Origin: Planctomycetia bacterium
Lineage (GTDB): Bacteria > Planctomycetota > UBA1135 > GCA-002686595
Length of the DNA stretch: 34,934 nucleotides
Reading direction: 5' to 3'
Assembly: GCA_005799545.1 (NCBI GenBank)
Contig: SYGM01000171.1
Location: 1-34,934, forward strand
Part shown: positions 8,374 through 17,340 of the stretch, in pieces
Layout of the letters: every line of letters starts with the position of its first letter
How positions within the stretch are numbered: the stretch's first letter is position 1
The notes under the pieces: generated by a model
What the model saw: the letters and a program-made list of their open reading frames with translations, nothing else
What the model was told of the DNA's origin: nothing
Databases searched by the model: none
Made by a program: the position numbers and the translations under genes

Positions 8374-9035
8374 CCAGCATGCCCGCAGACAGGGCAGAGA
8401 CCCGGCAGGTCTGGCTGCTGCTGGCGCTCAGCATCGGCCTCACGGCATTGGGGCTGGTCGTCTGGTGGCTGCGCTCGGAGAGCGAGAACCTGCACTGGAT
8501 CTGGCTGCAGATGGTCGGGATCGCCTCCTTCCCCGGCAAATACGTGATCTTCTCCGGTCTCTCGGAGAGCTCGCCGATGGGGCCGATCGGCCTGGCGTTC
8601 CTGTGTGTCGCCGTCGATCTCATCGTCGCCGGCGTGCTGTGCCTGTTCCTCGGACCGCTCGGGCGCCTGCCCAAGCTGGGACCCGCGCTGCGCCGCGCCC
8701 ACGATGGCGCGCAGACCGTGCTCGCGGACTACAGGAAGCTCGCGCGGATGGCCTTCCTCGGCGTGACGCTGTTCGTGTTCCTGCCGCTGCCCGGAACAGG
8801 GGCGGTGGGCGGCGTGTTCGCGGGCCAGATCGTCGGACTCACGCGCCCGCGCACTGTGCTGGCGGTGGGCGTGGGCACCGCCTGTCAGGCCGGGCTGTTC
8901 GCCACGCTGGCGCTGACGTTGGGTGCGAGCAGCGAAGCCCTGCTGCACAACCCCATGATCACGATCCTGTCCGCGCTGGGACTGGTGATCTTCCTCTACG
9001 TCGGTTGGCGTCTGGCGAAGAATCGCCTGCGCTGA
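8361..9035 (+). CDS. Small multidrug-export-like membrane protein (PF06695 type)
   Basis: 224 residues with several hydrophobic segments. The family signature LPLPGTGAVGGVFAG lies mid-protein, followed by two more membrane segments (GTACQAGLFATLALTLG and ILSALGLVIFLYVGW). Such proteins are annotated as putative small multidrug exporters on thin evidence. The PLPGTG segment, also seen in DedA-like folds, suggests a re-entrant loop. The start is uncertain: GTG 8340, ATG 8361 and ATG 8379 are all in frame. I chose 8361, which overlaps the nuclease gene by 13 bases and suggests translational coupling. Confidence 0.7.
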   Translation: MAALTSMPADRAETRQVWLLLALSIGLTALGLVVWWLRSESENLHWIWLQMVGIASFPGKYVIFSGLSESSPMGPIGLAFLCVAVDLIVAGVLCLFLGPLGRLPKLGPALRRAHDGAQTVLADYRKLARMAFLGVTLFVFLPLPGTGAVGGVFAGQIVGLTRPRTVLAVGVGTACQAGLFATLALTLGASSEALLHNPMITILSALGLVIFLYVGWRLAKNRLR

Positions 9036-9121
9036 TCCGTCGCAACGGCCGCGGGGATCGAGTACAAAAAGGGTCACAAGCTTCCACGCTCCCCCGAACC
9101 CTCCCCCGCAGCCATCCCGCC

Positions 9122-10477
9122 ATGAACGCGCCCGAAGACGATCCGCTGCTGGGTCAACGCGTGATGGGCGCGGACCTGCGCGACGCCTGGGCGGTGCTGG
9201 ACCCTGAAGCCCGCGTCGAGGGCTTCCGCTATCTCACGAGCGCCGAAGCGGAGGAGTTCTTTCTGGAGCTCAATGCGCATGACCGCGCGCTGATCGTGTT
9301 GGCGCTGCCGCCGGTCGAGCAGCGCTGGTGGCTGCGCGCGCTGCCGCCGGACGATGTCGCGGACCTGATTCAGGAAGCGCCCGAAGAGACCCGCGGCATG
9401 CTGATCTCGCTGCTGGATGAGTCCACGCGGCGCGACATCACGGTGCTGCTGGCCTATTCGGAAGACGAGGCCGGCGGTCTGATGAACCCGCGCTACGCGC
9501 GTCTGCGCTCCTCGATGAGCGTCGATGAGGCGATCGGGTACCTGCGACGCCAGACGCGCGAGCGCGTCGAGAACATCTACTACGCCTATGTGCTCGATGA
9601 GCAGCAGAAGCTCGTCGGCGTGGTCTCCTTCCGCCAGCTGATGATGGCGCGCGGCGATGCGCGCGTGCGCGAGGTCATGGTCACGGAGCTGGTGACCGTG
9701 CAGGACGAGATGGATCAGGAAGCGGTGGCGCGCATCTTCGCCCAGCACGACCTGATGTGCGTGCCGGTCGTGGATCCGCAAGGCCGCATGAAGGGCATCG
9801 TCACGGCCGACGACATCGTCGACGTCGTCCGCGAGGAAGCCACCGAGGACATTCAGAAGATCGGTGGTTCGGAAGCGCTGGATGCGCCCTACCTGCAGGT
9901 AGGCCTGCTGGAGATGCTCAAGAAGCGCGCGGGCTGGCTGATCGTACTGTTCATCGGAGGCACGTTCACCGTCAGCGCGATCGGCCATTTCCAGGGCAAG
10001 ATCGCCTCGGTCGGCTACCTCGAGACATTCATCGCGATGATCATCTCCTGCGGAGGCAACTCCGGCTCGCAGGCTTCCACGCTGGTGATCCGCGCGATGG
10101 CGCTGGGCGAAGTGCGGCTGCGCGACTGGTGGCGCGTGTTCCTGCGCGAGTGCGCCGCTGGACTCTCCCTGGGCGCGATTCTCGGCACGCTGGGCCTGCT
10201 GCGCATCGTGGTGTGGCACCACCTGTTCACCGACGAGGCCGGGGCGCCGATGTACGGCGATCAGTACCTGCTGGTCGGAATCACGGTCGCGCTGGCGGTG
10301 ATCGGCGTCGCGACCTGGGGCACGCTGGTGGGCGCGCTGCTGCCCTTCGGATTGCGGCGGCTGGGCCTCGACCCTGCGAGCGCCTCAGCCCCGCTGGTCG
10401 CAACCCTCTCGGATGTCACCGGCATCATGATCTTCTTCTCGATCGCGCTGGCGGTGCTCTCGGGGACGGTCTTCTAG
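9122..10477 (+). CDS. mgtE: Magnesium transporter MgtE
   Basis: 451 residues from the ATG at 9122. The frame is open far upstream, but that part overlaps the preceding membrane-protein gene. The order is the MgtE N domain (about 25-130, with PPDDVADLIQEAPEE), a CBS pair (about 135-255) and a five-helix channel domain. The channel signatures ISCGGNSGSQASTLVIRAMALGE and LDPASASAPLVATLSDVTG are both present. MgtE is a Mg2+-gated Mg2+ channel in the inner membrane. Its last 93 bases overlap the tail of the convergent MFS gene, so no terminator fits between the two. The stop is TAG. Confidence 0.96.
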   Translation: MNAPEDDPLLGQRVMGADLRDAWAVLDPEARVEGFRYLTSAEAEEFFLELNAHDRALIVLALPPVEQRWWLRALPPDDVADLIQEAPEETRGMLISLLDESTRRDITVLLAYSEDEAGGLMNPRYARLRSSMSVDEAIGYLRRQTRERVENIYYAYVLDEQQKLVGVVSFRQLMMARGDARVREVMVTELVTVQDEMDQEAVARIFAQHDLMCVPVVDPQGRMKGIVTADDIVDVVREEATEDIQKIGGSEALDAPYLQVGLLEMLKKRAGWLIVLFIGGTFTVSAIGHFQGKIASVGYLETFIAMIISCGGNSGSQASTLVIRAMALGEVRLRDWWRVFLRECAAGLSLGAILGTLGLLRIVVWHHLFTDEAGAPMYGDQYLLVGITVALAVIGVATWGTLVGALLPFGLRRLGLDPASASAPLVATLSDVTGIMIFFSIALAVLSGTVF

Positions 10478-11698
10478 CGGCGACAAGAGCCGCCAGGTGC
10501 ACAGCGCCGCGAGCACGTAGATCGCCGTCGTGGCGATCATCAGGCTGGAGTAGCGGTTGTCGCCCGAGTCGAGAATCCAGCCGCCCACATGCGGTCCCAG
10601 CACCCAGCCCAGCGAGTTGGCAAGGCTGGTCACGGCGGTCTGCGCTTCGCGCACGCCCTCGGGCGCCGCGCGCATCGACAGGTTCTTGATCACCGGCGTG
10701 GCCGCGTTCATCAGGCAGGCCCGCAGCAGGAAGGCGGCGACGGCGACGGGGAGCGATGTCGTGAAGGCCAGCAGCAGGAAGAAGGGCAGCGAGGCCAGCT
10801 CCAGTCCGACGATGCTGCGCACGAAACCCAGTCGCGAGATGAAAAACGGCGTCAGCAGATAGCCGGCCGTCATCAGAACCGAGGCCAGTGCCTGGTAGTT
10901 GGCGTAGTCCCCCGCGGAACGATCGAAGCGCTCGTGGAAGTACAGGCCGAGGAAGGGAATCGACATCGAGGCGCCGAAGCCGATCATCCACGTCGGCAGC
11001 GCAAAGCGCAGCAGGATGCCGCGATGCGCACGCAGCACGGGCAGCAGGCCCGAGCCGGACGAGCCCGCCGTGCGCTCGAAGCTGCGCGGGGCTTCCTTGA
11101 TGCGCGAGTAGGGCCAGACCGCGCACAGCGCCATCATGCCGCCGCTCGTCACGACCCAAGCCAGCGCACGGGCTTCATCGCCGCTTTGCTGCGTCAGAAT
11201 GACCGACAGGCGCCCGCCGAGGAACGCTCCCGCCACGGCCGCAGCCGTGTGCACCGCCTCCGACAGGCCGAACACGCGCGCCTGCTGCTGCACGCCGGCG
11301 TTGCGAAACAGAAACGGCGCGATCGCCACATAGTGCACCGACCAGGCCGCGCCGGCGAGCAGGTTGAGCGCCATGATCCAGCCCAGACTCGGCATCCACG
11401 GCAGCAGACAGTAGGCCAGCGCGGCGAGCAGCGCGGAGCTCACCAGCACGCCGCGCGTGGGCCGCCGCGACAGGATCAGCGCCGCCGGAATCGCCATCAG
11501 GACCTTGCCCCAGGCATCGCAGGACTGCACGGCGCCGATGTCGCTCTTGCTGTAACCCAGCTTGTCGAGCAAGAGCGGAATCATCGTCCAGGGCACGGCC
11601 TGCGCCGCGCCCATCCACGCGCTGCCCGCGAGAAAGCGAAGCGTCGCGGCTCCAAGCCCCGCGAAGGGCCGCCGCCAGTCAGAAGCCGGTGCGCTCAC
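10385..11698 (-). CDS. Major facilitator superfamily transporter
   Basis: 437 residues from a GTG at 11698 that overlaps the upstream lipoprotein stop (GTGA), indicating translational coupling. About twelve hydrophobic segments are visible. The cytoplasmic loop signature appears as LSRRPTRGV after helix 3, and the central loop is charged (YSRIKEAPRSFERT). The last 30 or so residues are hydrophilic and highly charged (REHRQRDREEDHD) because this stretch is also the antisense of the mgtE 3' end. The substrate is unknown. The coupling to a carbohydrate-enzyme-like lipoprotein hints at sugar-related uptake or export, which is inference only. Confidence 0.85.
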   Translation of the reverse strand: MSAPASDWRRPFAGLGAATLRFLAGSAWMGAAQAVPWTMIPLLLDKLGYSKSDIGAVQSCDAWGKVLMAIPAALILSRRPTRGVLVSSALLAALAYCLLPWMPSLGWIMALNLLAGAAWSVHYVAIAPFLFRNAGVQQQARVFGLSEAVHTAAAVAGAFLGGRLSVILTQQSGDEARALAWVVTSGGMMALCAVWPYSRIKEAPRSFERTAGSSGSGLLPVLRAHRGILLRFALPTWMIGFGASMSIPFLGLYFHERFDRSAGDYANYQALASVLMTAGYLLTPFFISRLGFVRSIVGLELASLPFFLLLAFTTSLPVAVAAFLLRACLMNAATPVIKNLSMRAAPEGVREAQTAVTSLANSLGWVLGPHVGGWILDSGDNRYSSLMIATTAIYVLAALCTWRLLSPLEDRPREHRQRDREEDHDAGDIREGCDQRG

Positions 11699-13659
11699 AG
11701 CAGTTGGAAGATCTTCGCCAGGGTGGCGCGTCTGGTTTCGTCCGCGATCAGCGGATCGTGCGGTGAGCGCGGGGCTTCCGAAAGGCTCAGCGGCCAGCGT
11801 CCGAAGAAGACGGCATGCGGACGCGCGGACTCGGGAAGGCTGCGCAGCGCGACGGCATGCAGCTCCATGCTCTCGGCACTCTCGCCCGCGGCGCTGATCA
11901 CCCACCAAGGCTGCGAGCGCGATCGTGCCAGCTCCCCCACCGGCAGCAGCCAGTTGCGCGCAGCCTGCACGAGCGCATCACGTTGCTGCGCCCGAGTGCC
12001 GGTTTTCGAATTCGGACGCGCCGGACTCAAGCGCAGTCCGATGGCATCGAGCCTGTCCCCCAGCGCGAGGTCGGGCAGTTCCACGAAGGAGGAACTGGAG
12101 TAGGTGACCCAGCCATCGAAGGCCGCCCGGACGCGCTGCTCGATCTGCTGCCAGCCGCGCACGCGCAGCTCCGCTTCGCCCGGCAGAGCGCGCGCTCCGT
12201 AAGGTATTGCGCGACTGATGCCCCCCAGATCGCTTCCGATCACGAGGGTCTCCGCACCGCAGGACTGCGCCAGCAGGGCGATGTGCTCCAGGCGGACTCC
12301 GAGCTGCTGAAAGAGTGTGTCCCACTCCGTCACGCCAGTCGGCGGCTGATCTCCCAGCAGACCCGACGAGGGCTGACGAAGCACCTGCACCTCCAGCCAC
12401 ACGCGCAAACCCAGCGCGCGCGCGTTGCGAATCGACTCGGAAAGTGCGGCGTCGCCTTCCAGCGTGCGCAGAGCCGGCTCGGACTCCAGCTGCGGCCGCG
12501 CGTGCGGAGGATATTCGCAGGCGAAGCTCGCACGCAGACTCACCGCGTTGGCCCCCAGTTGCCGCGCGAGCTGCAGCGCTTGCGCATCCGCAGGTCCCGC
12601 GCAGGCCACACCGCGCAGGCCGCGCGGCAGTGCTTCGCGCGCCGGCACCGGCTGCGGAGTCGGCAAGGCCCACGCGTCGGGCAACCCGTTCCATGCAGCG
12701 CCCCACTGCGCACGCAGACCTGCGGCGCCCTGAGACTGCAGCCTCTGAGACTGCAGCCAGCCTGCCGCCAGCCACGCGCGCAGCGGATGCACGATGCGCG
12801 GGCTGAACCGCTCGAGCGCTTCGGGACTCGCGATCGCCCGCGGATCCGGCAGCGCAAGACGCGCCAGTTCGCTCCACACGAGCTCGAGCGGGCGGCCGTC
12901 GAAACGCTGAGCGGAAAGCAGCGCCAATCCGTCCGCCAGCCATGCGTTCCCGGGCCGCCCCCACGCTTGTTCGAGCGCACCGCGCACGGCCGCGCAGGCG
13001 AGCTCGTCACTCTCGACACCCAGCGCCGTTGTGCTGCGCGCATCGTAGCGGGCGCTGTGCGTTGTCCCGATGTGCGGAGCCTGGTCGAGCAGGCTTTCAA
13101 ACACCAGCAGCGACACCGGCGGGAGCTTTTCGCCAAGCAGCTCGCCGGCCTTGGCGAGCGCCGCGTCCGCGAGCGCGGACTGCGAGCCCGTGCGCGGAAC
13201 GGCGAGTGCCTGCGCACGCGCTGCATCGATGCGTCCCTGCGCATCCAGCGGCGCTTCGAGCTCCACGAGCCGCCCGCGCAATAGCTGCACGCCGTTGCGC
13301 CAGCAGGGAGCGATGTCGGCGGGCACGCGGGCGGCATCGTTGCACGCCACCAGGGTCAGCGGCAGTCCCGGATGTTCGGGGTCAGGCAGCACGGCGAGCA
13401 CGGCATCGGACGAAGACTCAAAGCGCCGGCTCTGCCAGGCAAAGCCTGCAGGCAGGATCTCGAGACCCAGCCGCTCCAGCATGGGCCGCAGGTGTGCATC
13501 GTGGACGGCACCGGAGAGTACGCGCGCCTTCGGATCGGCTCGCAGCAGCGCCTGGAGCTGCGCACTGCCGCGCGTGTCCGGCTCGGCGGGCGCACAGGCG
13601 GGCACAAGCAGCGCCACTGCGCACCACAACGCCTGCCAGCCAAAAGACAGTCCCTTCAT
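11695..13659 (-). CDS. Large lipoprotein with degenerate peptidase-like and GH113-like TIM-barrel halves
   Basis: 654 residues. The lipoprotein signal ends at LVPAC (Cys22). At 218-246 a gluzincin-like pattern is visible without its zinc ligands: DELAC in place of HExxH, then WLADGLALL. From about 345 to the end it resembles a GH113-like TIM barrel: NAVSLRASF, LGLRVWLEVQV, IALLAQSCGAETLVIGSDL (Asp477 where family members usually have Glu), a VRAAFDGWVTYSSS segment, LDAIGLRLSP, and WWVISAAGES near the predicted nucleophile strand. Both presumed catalytic sites look altered, so it may bind rather than cleave. The match is by eye and the function is unassigned. It is divergent from the hydroxyproline operon (68 bp) and coupled to the MFS gene. 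Confidence 0.6.
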   Translation of the reverse strand: MKGLSFGWQALWCAVALLVPACAPAEPDTRGSAQLQALLRADPKARVLSGAVHDAHLRPMLERLGLEILPAGFAWQSRRFESSSDAVLAVLPDPEHPGLPLTLVACNDAARVPADIAPCWRNGVQLLRGRLVELEAPLDAQGRIDAARAQALAVPRTGSQSALADAALAKAGELLGEKLPPVSLLVFESLLDQAPHIGTTHSARYDARSTTALGVESDELACAAVRGALEQAWGRPGNAWLADGLALLSAQRFDGRPLELVWSELARLALPDPRAIASPEALERFSPRIVHPLRAWLAAGWLQSQRLQSQGAAGLRAQWGAAWNGLPDAWALPTPQPVPAREALPRGLRGVACAGPADAQALQLARQLGANAVSLRASFACEYPPHARPQLESEPALRTLEGDAALSESIRNARALGLRVWLEVQVLRQPSSGLLGDQPPTGVTEWDTLFQQLGVRLEHIALLAQSCGAETLVIGSDLGGISRAIPYGARALPGEAELRVRGWQQIEQRVRAAFDGWVTYSSSSFVELPDLALGDRLDAIGLRLSPARPNSKTGTRAQQRDALVQAARNWLLPVGELARSRSQPWWVISAAGESAESMELHAVALRSLPESARPHAVFFGRWPLSLSEAPRSPHDPLIADETRRATLAKIFQLL

Positions 13660-13727
13660 CGCGACGGCATCCTAGAGCTTTGCTCTTGGCTCGCGCCACT
13701 CCATGACACGCACTAGACTCGAGCGTC

Positions 13728-15269
13728 ATGACACAGGTTTTCCGTGCGTGGTCGCCCCGGCACAACCGGGAGCTCGAAACCGAGCATGTCTGCGCCTCGC
13801 GCAGCGCGGTCGAAGAGGCCTGCGTCCGTGCCACACAGGCGGCTCCTGCCTACGCGCGCACCGGCCATGCCCGGCGCGCCGAATTTCTGGCGCGGATTGC
13901 GGAGGAACTCGGTCGGGACGCCGCCGCAATCCTTGAGTGTGCGGGAGCGGAAACCGGCCTGATGCCGGCGCGACTCGAGGGTGAGCTCGCCCGCACGCGC
14001 AATCAGCTGCTGTTTCTGGGCGGTGTGGTGCGCGAAGGGCAGCATGTCGACGCGCGCATCGACGGCGCGGATCCGGAGCGCAAGCCGCTGCCGCGCCCCG
14101 ATGTGCGCTCGCTGCTGATGCCCATCGGACCGGTGGCGGTGTTCGGCGCGAGCAACTTCCCGCTGGCCTTCAGCACCGCAGGCGGTGACACGGCCTCGGC
14201 GCTGGCGGTGGGCTGTCCGGTGGTCGTGAAGGCCCATCCGCTGCATCCGGGCACGAGCTTGCTCGCCGCGGCGGCGATCGAGCGCGCGCGGGCGCACTGC
14301 GGAATGCCGGACGGCGTATTCGGACACCTGCTGAGCGGCGGCGAGCGCGCGCAGGCGGTCGGCATCGAGCTGGTACAGGATCCGCGCATCGAAGCGGTGG
14401 CGTTCACCGGCTCGCTGCGCGGCGGCCTTGCGCTGCAGCAGGCCATCTCTGCGCGCGCGAGGCCGATTCCACTGTTCGGGGAGCTGGGCGCACTCAATCC
14501 CGTCTTCATGCTCGGCGGAGCGCTGCAGGAGCGCGCAACCGCGCTGGCCGCGCAGCTGTTCGCATCACTGCACGGATCCGCAGGCCAGCTGTGCACGCGC
14601 CCGGGACTGGTGTTTCTGGCCGACTACGGCTCGGCGCGCGAGGCCGTGCAGTCCTTCTGCGCAACGCTCGTGCAGCACGCGCAGGCCGCCGCCACGCAGC
14701 CGATGCTCTCGCCGCAGCACCGCGAGCAGCTGCGCGCACAGTGGTCGCAGCGCAGCCGGCTGCCCGGTGTGCGCGTGTTGCGGGAAGAATCGGGAGCAAC
14801 GCACGAGATCGGTCCTGTGCTGGAAAGCTGCTCGCTGGCAACGCTGCTCGAACAGCCGGCACTGCTGGAAGAGTGCTTCGGGCCCGGCACGCTGCTCGTG
14901 CACTGCAGCAGCGAGACGGAACTGCTGCGCGCCGCCGTGAGCTGCCCGGGTTCCCTCACGGCCACGGTGCAGCGCGCGCCTGCCGATGAGGCGCTCGCGC
15001 GCACGCTGCTCGCCACGTTGCTCCCCCGCGCCGGACGCCTGATCGTCGACGGCGTGCCCACGGGAGTCGAGGTCAACTCATCGATGCAGCACGGCGGCCC
15101 GTTCCCGGCCAGCACGCGAGCCGACAGCACCTCCGTCGGCGGACGGGCGATCCAGCGCTGGCTGCGGCCGGTGTGCTTCCAGAATTTCCCCGGCGAATGG
15201 CTGCCTGAGGAGCTGCAGGACGCCAACCCGCTTTCGTTGCGCCGCACGGTCAACGGAAAGCCCGGCTGA
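13728..15269 (+). CDS. Aldehyde dehydrogenase, probable 2-oxoglutarate semialdehyde (2,5-dioxovalerate) dehydrogenase
   Basis: 513 residues. The enzyme oxidises 2-oxoglutarate semialdehyde to 2-oxoglutarate with NAD(P)+, the last step of hydroxyproline breakdown (HypH/LhpG-type role). Key ALDH residues are visible: GASNFPLAF with Asn143, Glu252 in FGELGALNPVF, and catalytic Cys289 in GSAGQLCTRPG. The overall sequence fits the KGSADH subgroup (GALNPVF, late PTGVEVNSSMQHGGPFPAST). It is first in a five-gene operon whose other members supply exactly the preceding reactions. Its stop overlaps the epimerase start (TGATG). A weak TAGACT (13714-13719) may be the -10 box; I cannot find a matching -35. 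Confidence 0.9.
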   Translation: MTQVFRAWSPRHNRELETEHVCASRSAVEEACVRATQAAPAYARTGHARRAEFLARIAEELGRDAAAILECAGAETGLMPARLEGELARTRNQLLFLGGVVREGQHVDARIDGADPERKPLPRPDVRSLLMPIGPVAVFGASNFPLAFSTAGGDTASALAVGCPVVVKAHPLHPGTSLLAAAAIERARAHCGMPDGVFGHLLSGGERAQAVGIELVQDPRIEAVAFTGSLRGGLALQQAISARARPIPLFGELGALNPVFMLGGALQERATALAAQLFASLHGSAGQLCTRPGLVFLADYGSAREAVQSFCATLVQHAQAAATQPMLSPQHREQLRAQWSQRSRLPGVRVLREESGATHEIGPVLESCSLATLLEQPALLEECFGPGTLLVHCSSETELLRAAVSCPGSLTATVQRAPADEALARTLLATLLPRAGRLIVDGVPTGVEVNSSMQHGGPFPASTRADSTSVGGRAIQRWLRPVCFQNFPGEWLPEELQDANPLSLRRTVNGKPG

Positions 15270-16228
15270 TGCAACGCCTGCGCTACATCGACTCGCACAC
15301 CGAGGGCGAACCGACGCGTGTGCTGTACACGGGCCTGCCGGATCTGGGCAGCGGCAGCGTGCGAGAGCGAGCGCAGCGTTTCGCTCGCGAACATGATGCG
15401 CTGCGGCGCGGGACGATGCTGGAACCGCGCGGTCACGATGCGCTGGTCGGAGCGCTGCTGATTCCGCCTAGCGATCCGCGCGCGGTCTGCGGCGTGGTGT
15501 TCTTCAACAATGTCGGCCTGCTGAATGCCTGCGGACACGGAACCATGGGTGTCGCGGTGACCTTGGCGCAGCTGGGACGCCTCGGCGCCGATCCGACGGC
15601 GCAACGGCACTGGATCGAGACGCCGGTGGGGCTCGTCGGTCTCACGCTTCACCGCGATGGACGCGTCGAAATCGAGAATGTGCCAGCCTGGCGCGAAGCT
15701 GCGGATGTCGAAGTGAAGCTGCAGCTGGACGGCCGGGAACAGCGCGTGCGCGGCGACATCGCCTGGGGCGGCACCTGGTTCTTCCTCTGCGAAGATCACC
15801 GGCAGTCGCTGGATCAAAGCAATCTCGAGCGCCTGACGAGCTTCAGCTGGCAGCTGCGCCAGGCGCTGAAGGCACAGGGCAGCTGCGGGCGTGACGGCGC
15901 CGAGATCGATCACATCGAACTGTTCGGAGAGCCTGTGCGCCGGGATTGCGATGCGCGCAACTTCGTCTTGTGCCCGGGCAAGGCCTACGATCGCTCGCCC
16001 TGCGGACCCGGCACCAGCGCCTAGCTGTCCTGCCTGCACGCGCGCGGCAAGCTCGCCGTCGGTGAGCGCTGGAGACAGGAGAGCATCGTCGGCAGCGCCT
16101 TCGAAGCCTGGCTCGAGGAGCGCGAGGGCGCACTGATCCCCCACCTGATCGGCGGGGCCTTCCTCACCGCCGAAGGCGAGCTGCTGTTCGATCCGCGCGA
16201 TCCCTTCCGCGCGGGCATCGGCGCATGA
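15269..16228 (+). CDS. 4-hydroxyproline 2-epimerase (proline racemase family), interrupted by in-frame amber codon 252
   Basis: The enzyme interconverts trans-4-hydroxy-L-proline and cis-4-hydroxy-D-proline using two Cys residues. Here these are Cys88 (NACGHG) and Cys245 (SPCGPGTSA). The frame hits TAG at 16022-16024, codon 252. Reading on, 67 more codons match the family C-terminus: LSCLHARGKL, WRQESIVGS, then DPRDPFRAGIGA, ending at TGA 16226-16228. Full length would be 319 codons, the normal family size. The homologous residue I expect is Lys (GTSAK), so one A-to-T change explains it. The TAG product (251 residues) would lose part of the fold. The distal TGA overlaps the next start (ATGA), so the original operon design is the long form. 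It is a nonsense mutant, a sequence error or a read-through gene. Confidence 0.85.
16022..16024 (+). other. In-frame amber (TAG) codon inside the epimerase
   Basis: The context is AGC-GCC-TAG-CTG-TCC. It lies seven codons after catalytic Cys245. No frameshift or second stop follows before the natural end. TAG is the ordinary terminator of eight other genes in the window (for example recG, mgtE and the deaminase), so TAG is not globally reassigned here. Confidence 0.85.
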
Positions 16229-17340
16229 GCCCGTCCGCGGATGTGCTGGTGATCGGTGCCGGCATCGTCGGAGCGGCCTGCGCGCACGAGCTGGGCGAAG
16301 CCGGAGCGCAGGTCGAGCTGATCGACGAGGCCGCACCCGGCGGCGGCGCCACGGCGGCGGGCATGGGACATCTGGTCGTGATCGACGAGCCGGCGGCGGA
16401 GTTCGCGCTGACGCGCTGGTCGATGCAGCGCTGGCAGCGACTGCAGGCGCAGCTGCCCGATCGTGCGAAATACTACGGCTGCGGCACGCTGTGGATCGCG
16501 AGTGATGAAGAGGAGTGGCAGGAAGCGCAGTCCAAGGCCGAGCGCATGCGGACCGCGGGACTCGAATGCGAGCTGGTCGAGCCGGCGCAGCTCGCGCGTC
16601 TGGAACCACAGCTGCGCACCGGCCTGCGCGGAGCGCTGCGCGTCCCCGGCGATGCCGTGGTGTACGCACCGCTCGTGACGCGCTGGTTGATCGGTCGCAG
16701 CAAGGTTCACCGCGCCCGCGTCGCGCGCGTTCGCAGCCGGAACCAAGCGGTCAGCGTCGAGCTCGCGGATGGAAGCGAGCTGAAAGCCCGCACGGTCGTG
16801 ATCGCGGCCGGACTTGAATCACGCAGGCTGGCGCCGGCAGGCTCGCCGCTGCCGCTGCGTGCGCGCAAGGGACATCTGGTGATCACCGACCGTCATCCCG
16901 GATTGGTGCGGCATCAGCTGGTGGAGCTTGGCTACATCAAGAACGCGCATGGTCAGGCGCAGGAATCGGTGGCGTTCAACGTCCAGCCGCGCCCCACCGG
17001 ACAGTTGCTGATCGGTTCGTCGCGCCAGTTCGACGAAGAATCCACCCGGATCGACGCGCGCATGCTCGCGCGCGTGGTGAAGCGCGCGATCGAGTTCCTG
17101 CCGGCGCTGGCCGGCACGAGCGCACTGCGGGCCTGGACCGGTCTGCGGGCGGCCACTCCGGACGGGATGCCGATCCTGGGCTCGCATCCGCGCCATCCCG
17201 GCATTCATGTCGCCTGCGGTCACGAGGGGCTTGGCATCACCACGGCACTGGGCAGCGCCGCACTGGTCGCAGCGGGCATTCGCGGCACGCCGCCGCCCTT
17301 CGAAGCCCGTCCGTACGCCTGGGAGCGCTTCGATGAGTGA
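16225..17340 (+). CDS. D-hydroxyproline dehydrogenase, DAO-family FAD subunit
   Basis: 371 residues. The N-terminal dinucleotide fold VLVIGAGIVG (7-16) binds FAD, and the C-terminal WTGLRAATPDGMPILG with HPGIHVACGHEGLGIT is typical of D-amino-acid oxidase/glycine oxidase relatives. In known hydroxyproline pathways such a subunit oxidises cis-4-hydroxy-D-proline to 1-pyrroline-4-hydroxy-2-carboxylate, together with a second flavin subunit and a [2Fe-2S] subunit. Both of those are fused in the next gene. The start ATG overlaps the distal epimerase stop (ATGA), and its 3' end overlaps the next gene by 8 bases. Confidence 0.87.
   Translation: MSPSADVLVIGAGIVGAACAHELGEAGAQVELIDEAAPGGGATAAGMGHLVVIDEPAAEFALTRWSMQRWQRLQAQLPDRAKYYGCGTLWIASDEEEWQEAQSKAERMRTAGLECELVEPAQLARLEPQLRTGLRGALRVPGDAVVYAPLVTRWLIGRSKVHRARVARVRSRNQAVSVELADGSELKARTVVIAAGLESRRLAPAGSPLPLRARKGHLVITDRHPGLVRHQLVELGYIKNAHGQAQESVAFNVQPRPTGQLLIGSSRQFDEESTRIDARMLARVVKRAIEFLPALAGTSALRAWTGLRAATPDGMPILGSHPRHPGIHVACGHEGLGITTALGSAALVAAGIRGTPPPFEARPYAWERFDE

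Noticed and set aside
8465..9121. Upstream extension of the mgtE frame
   Set aside because: It overlaps the small membrane-protein gene in another frame and has no MgtE similarity; ATG 9122 gives a normal MgtE length.
16022..16024. Genome-wide reassignment of TAG (pyrrolysine-style)
   Set aside because: Eight other genes in the window end in TAG at natural family ends, so TAG normally means stop here. Local read-through remains possible.
14624..16669. 681-codon minus-strand open frame across the aldehyde dehydrogenase, epimerase and oxidoreductase genes
   Set aside because: It is antisense to three recognisable enzymes and shows no domain; it is a GC-bias shadow.
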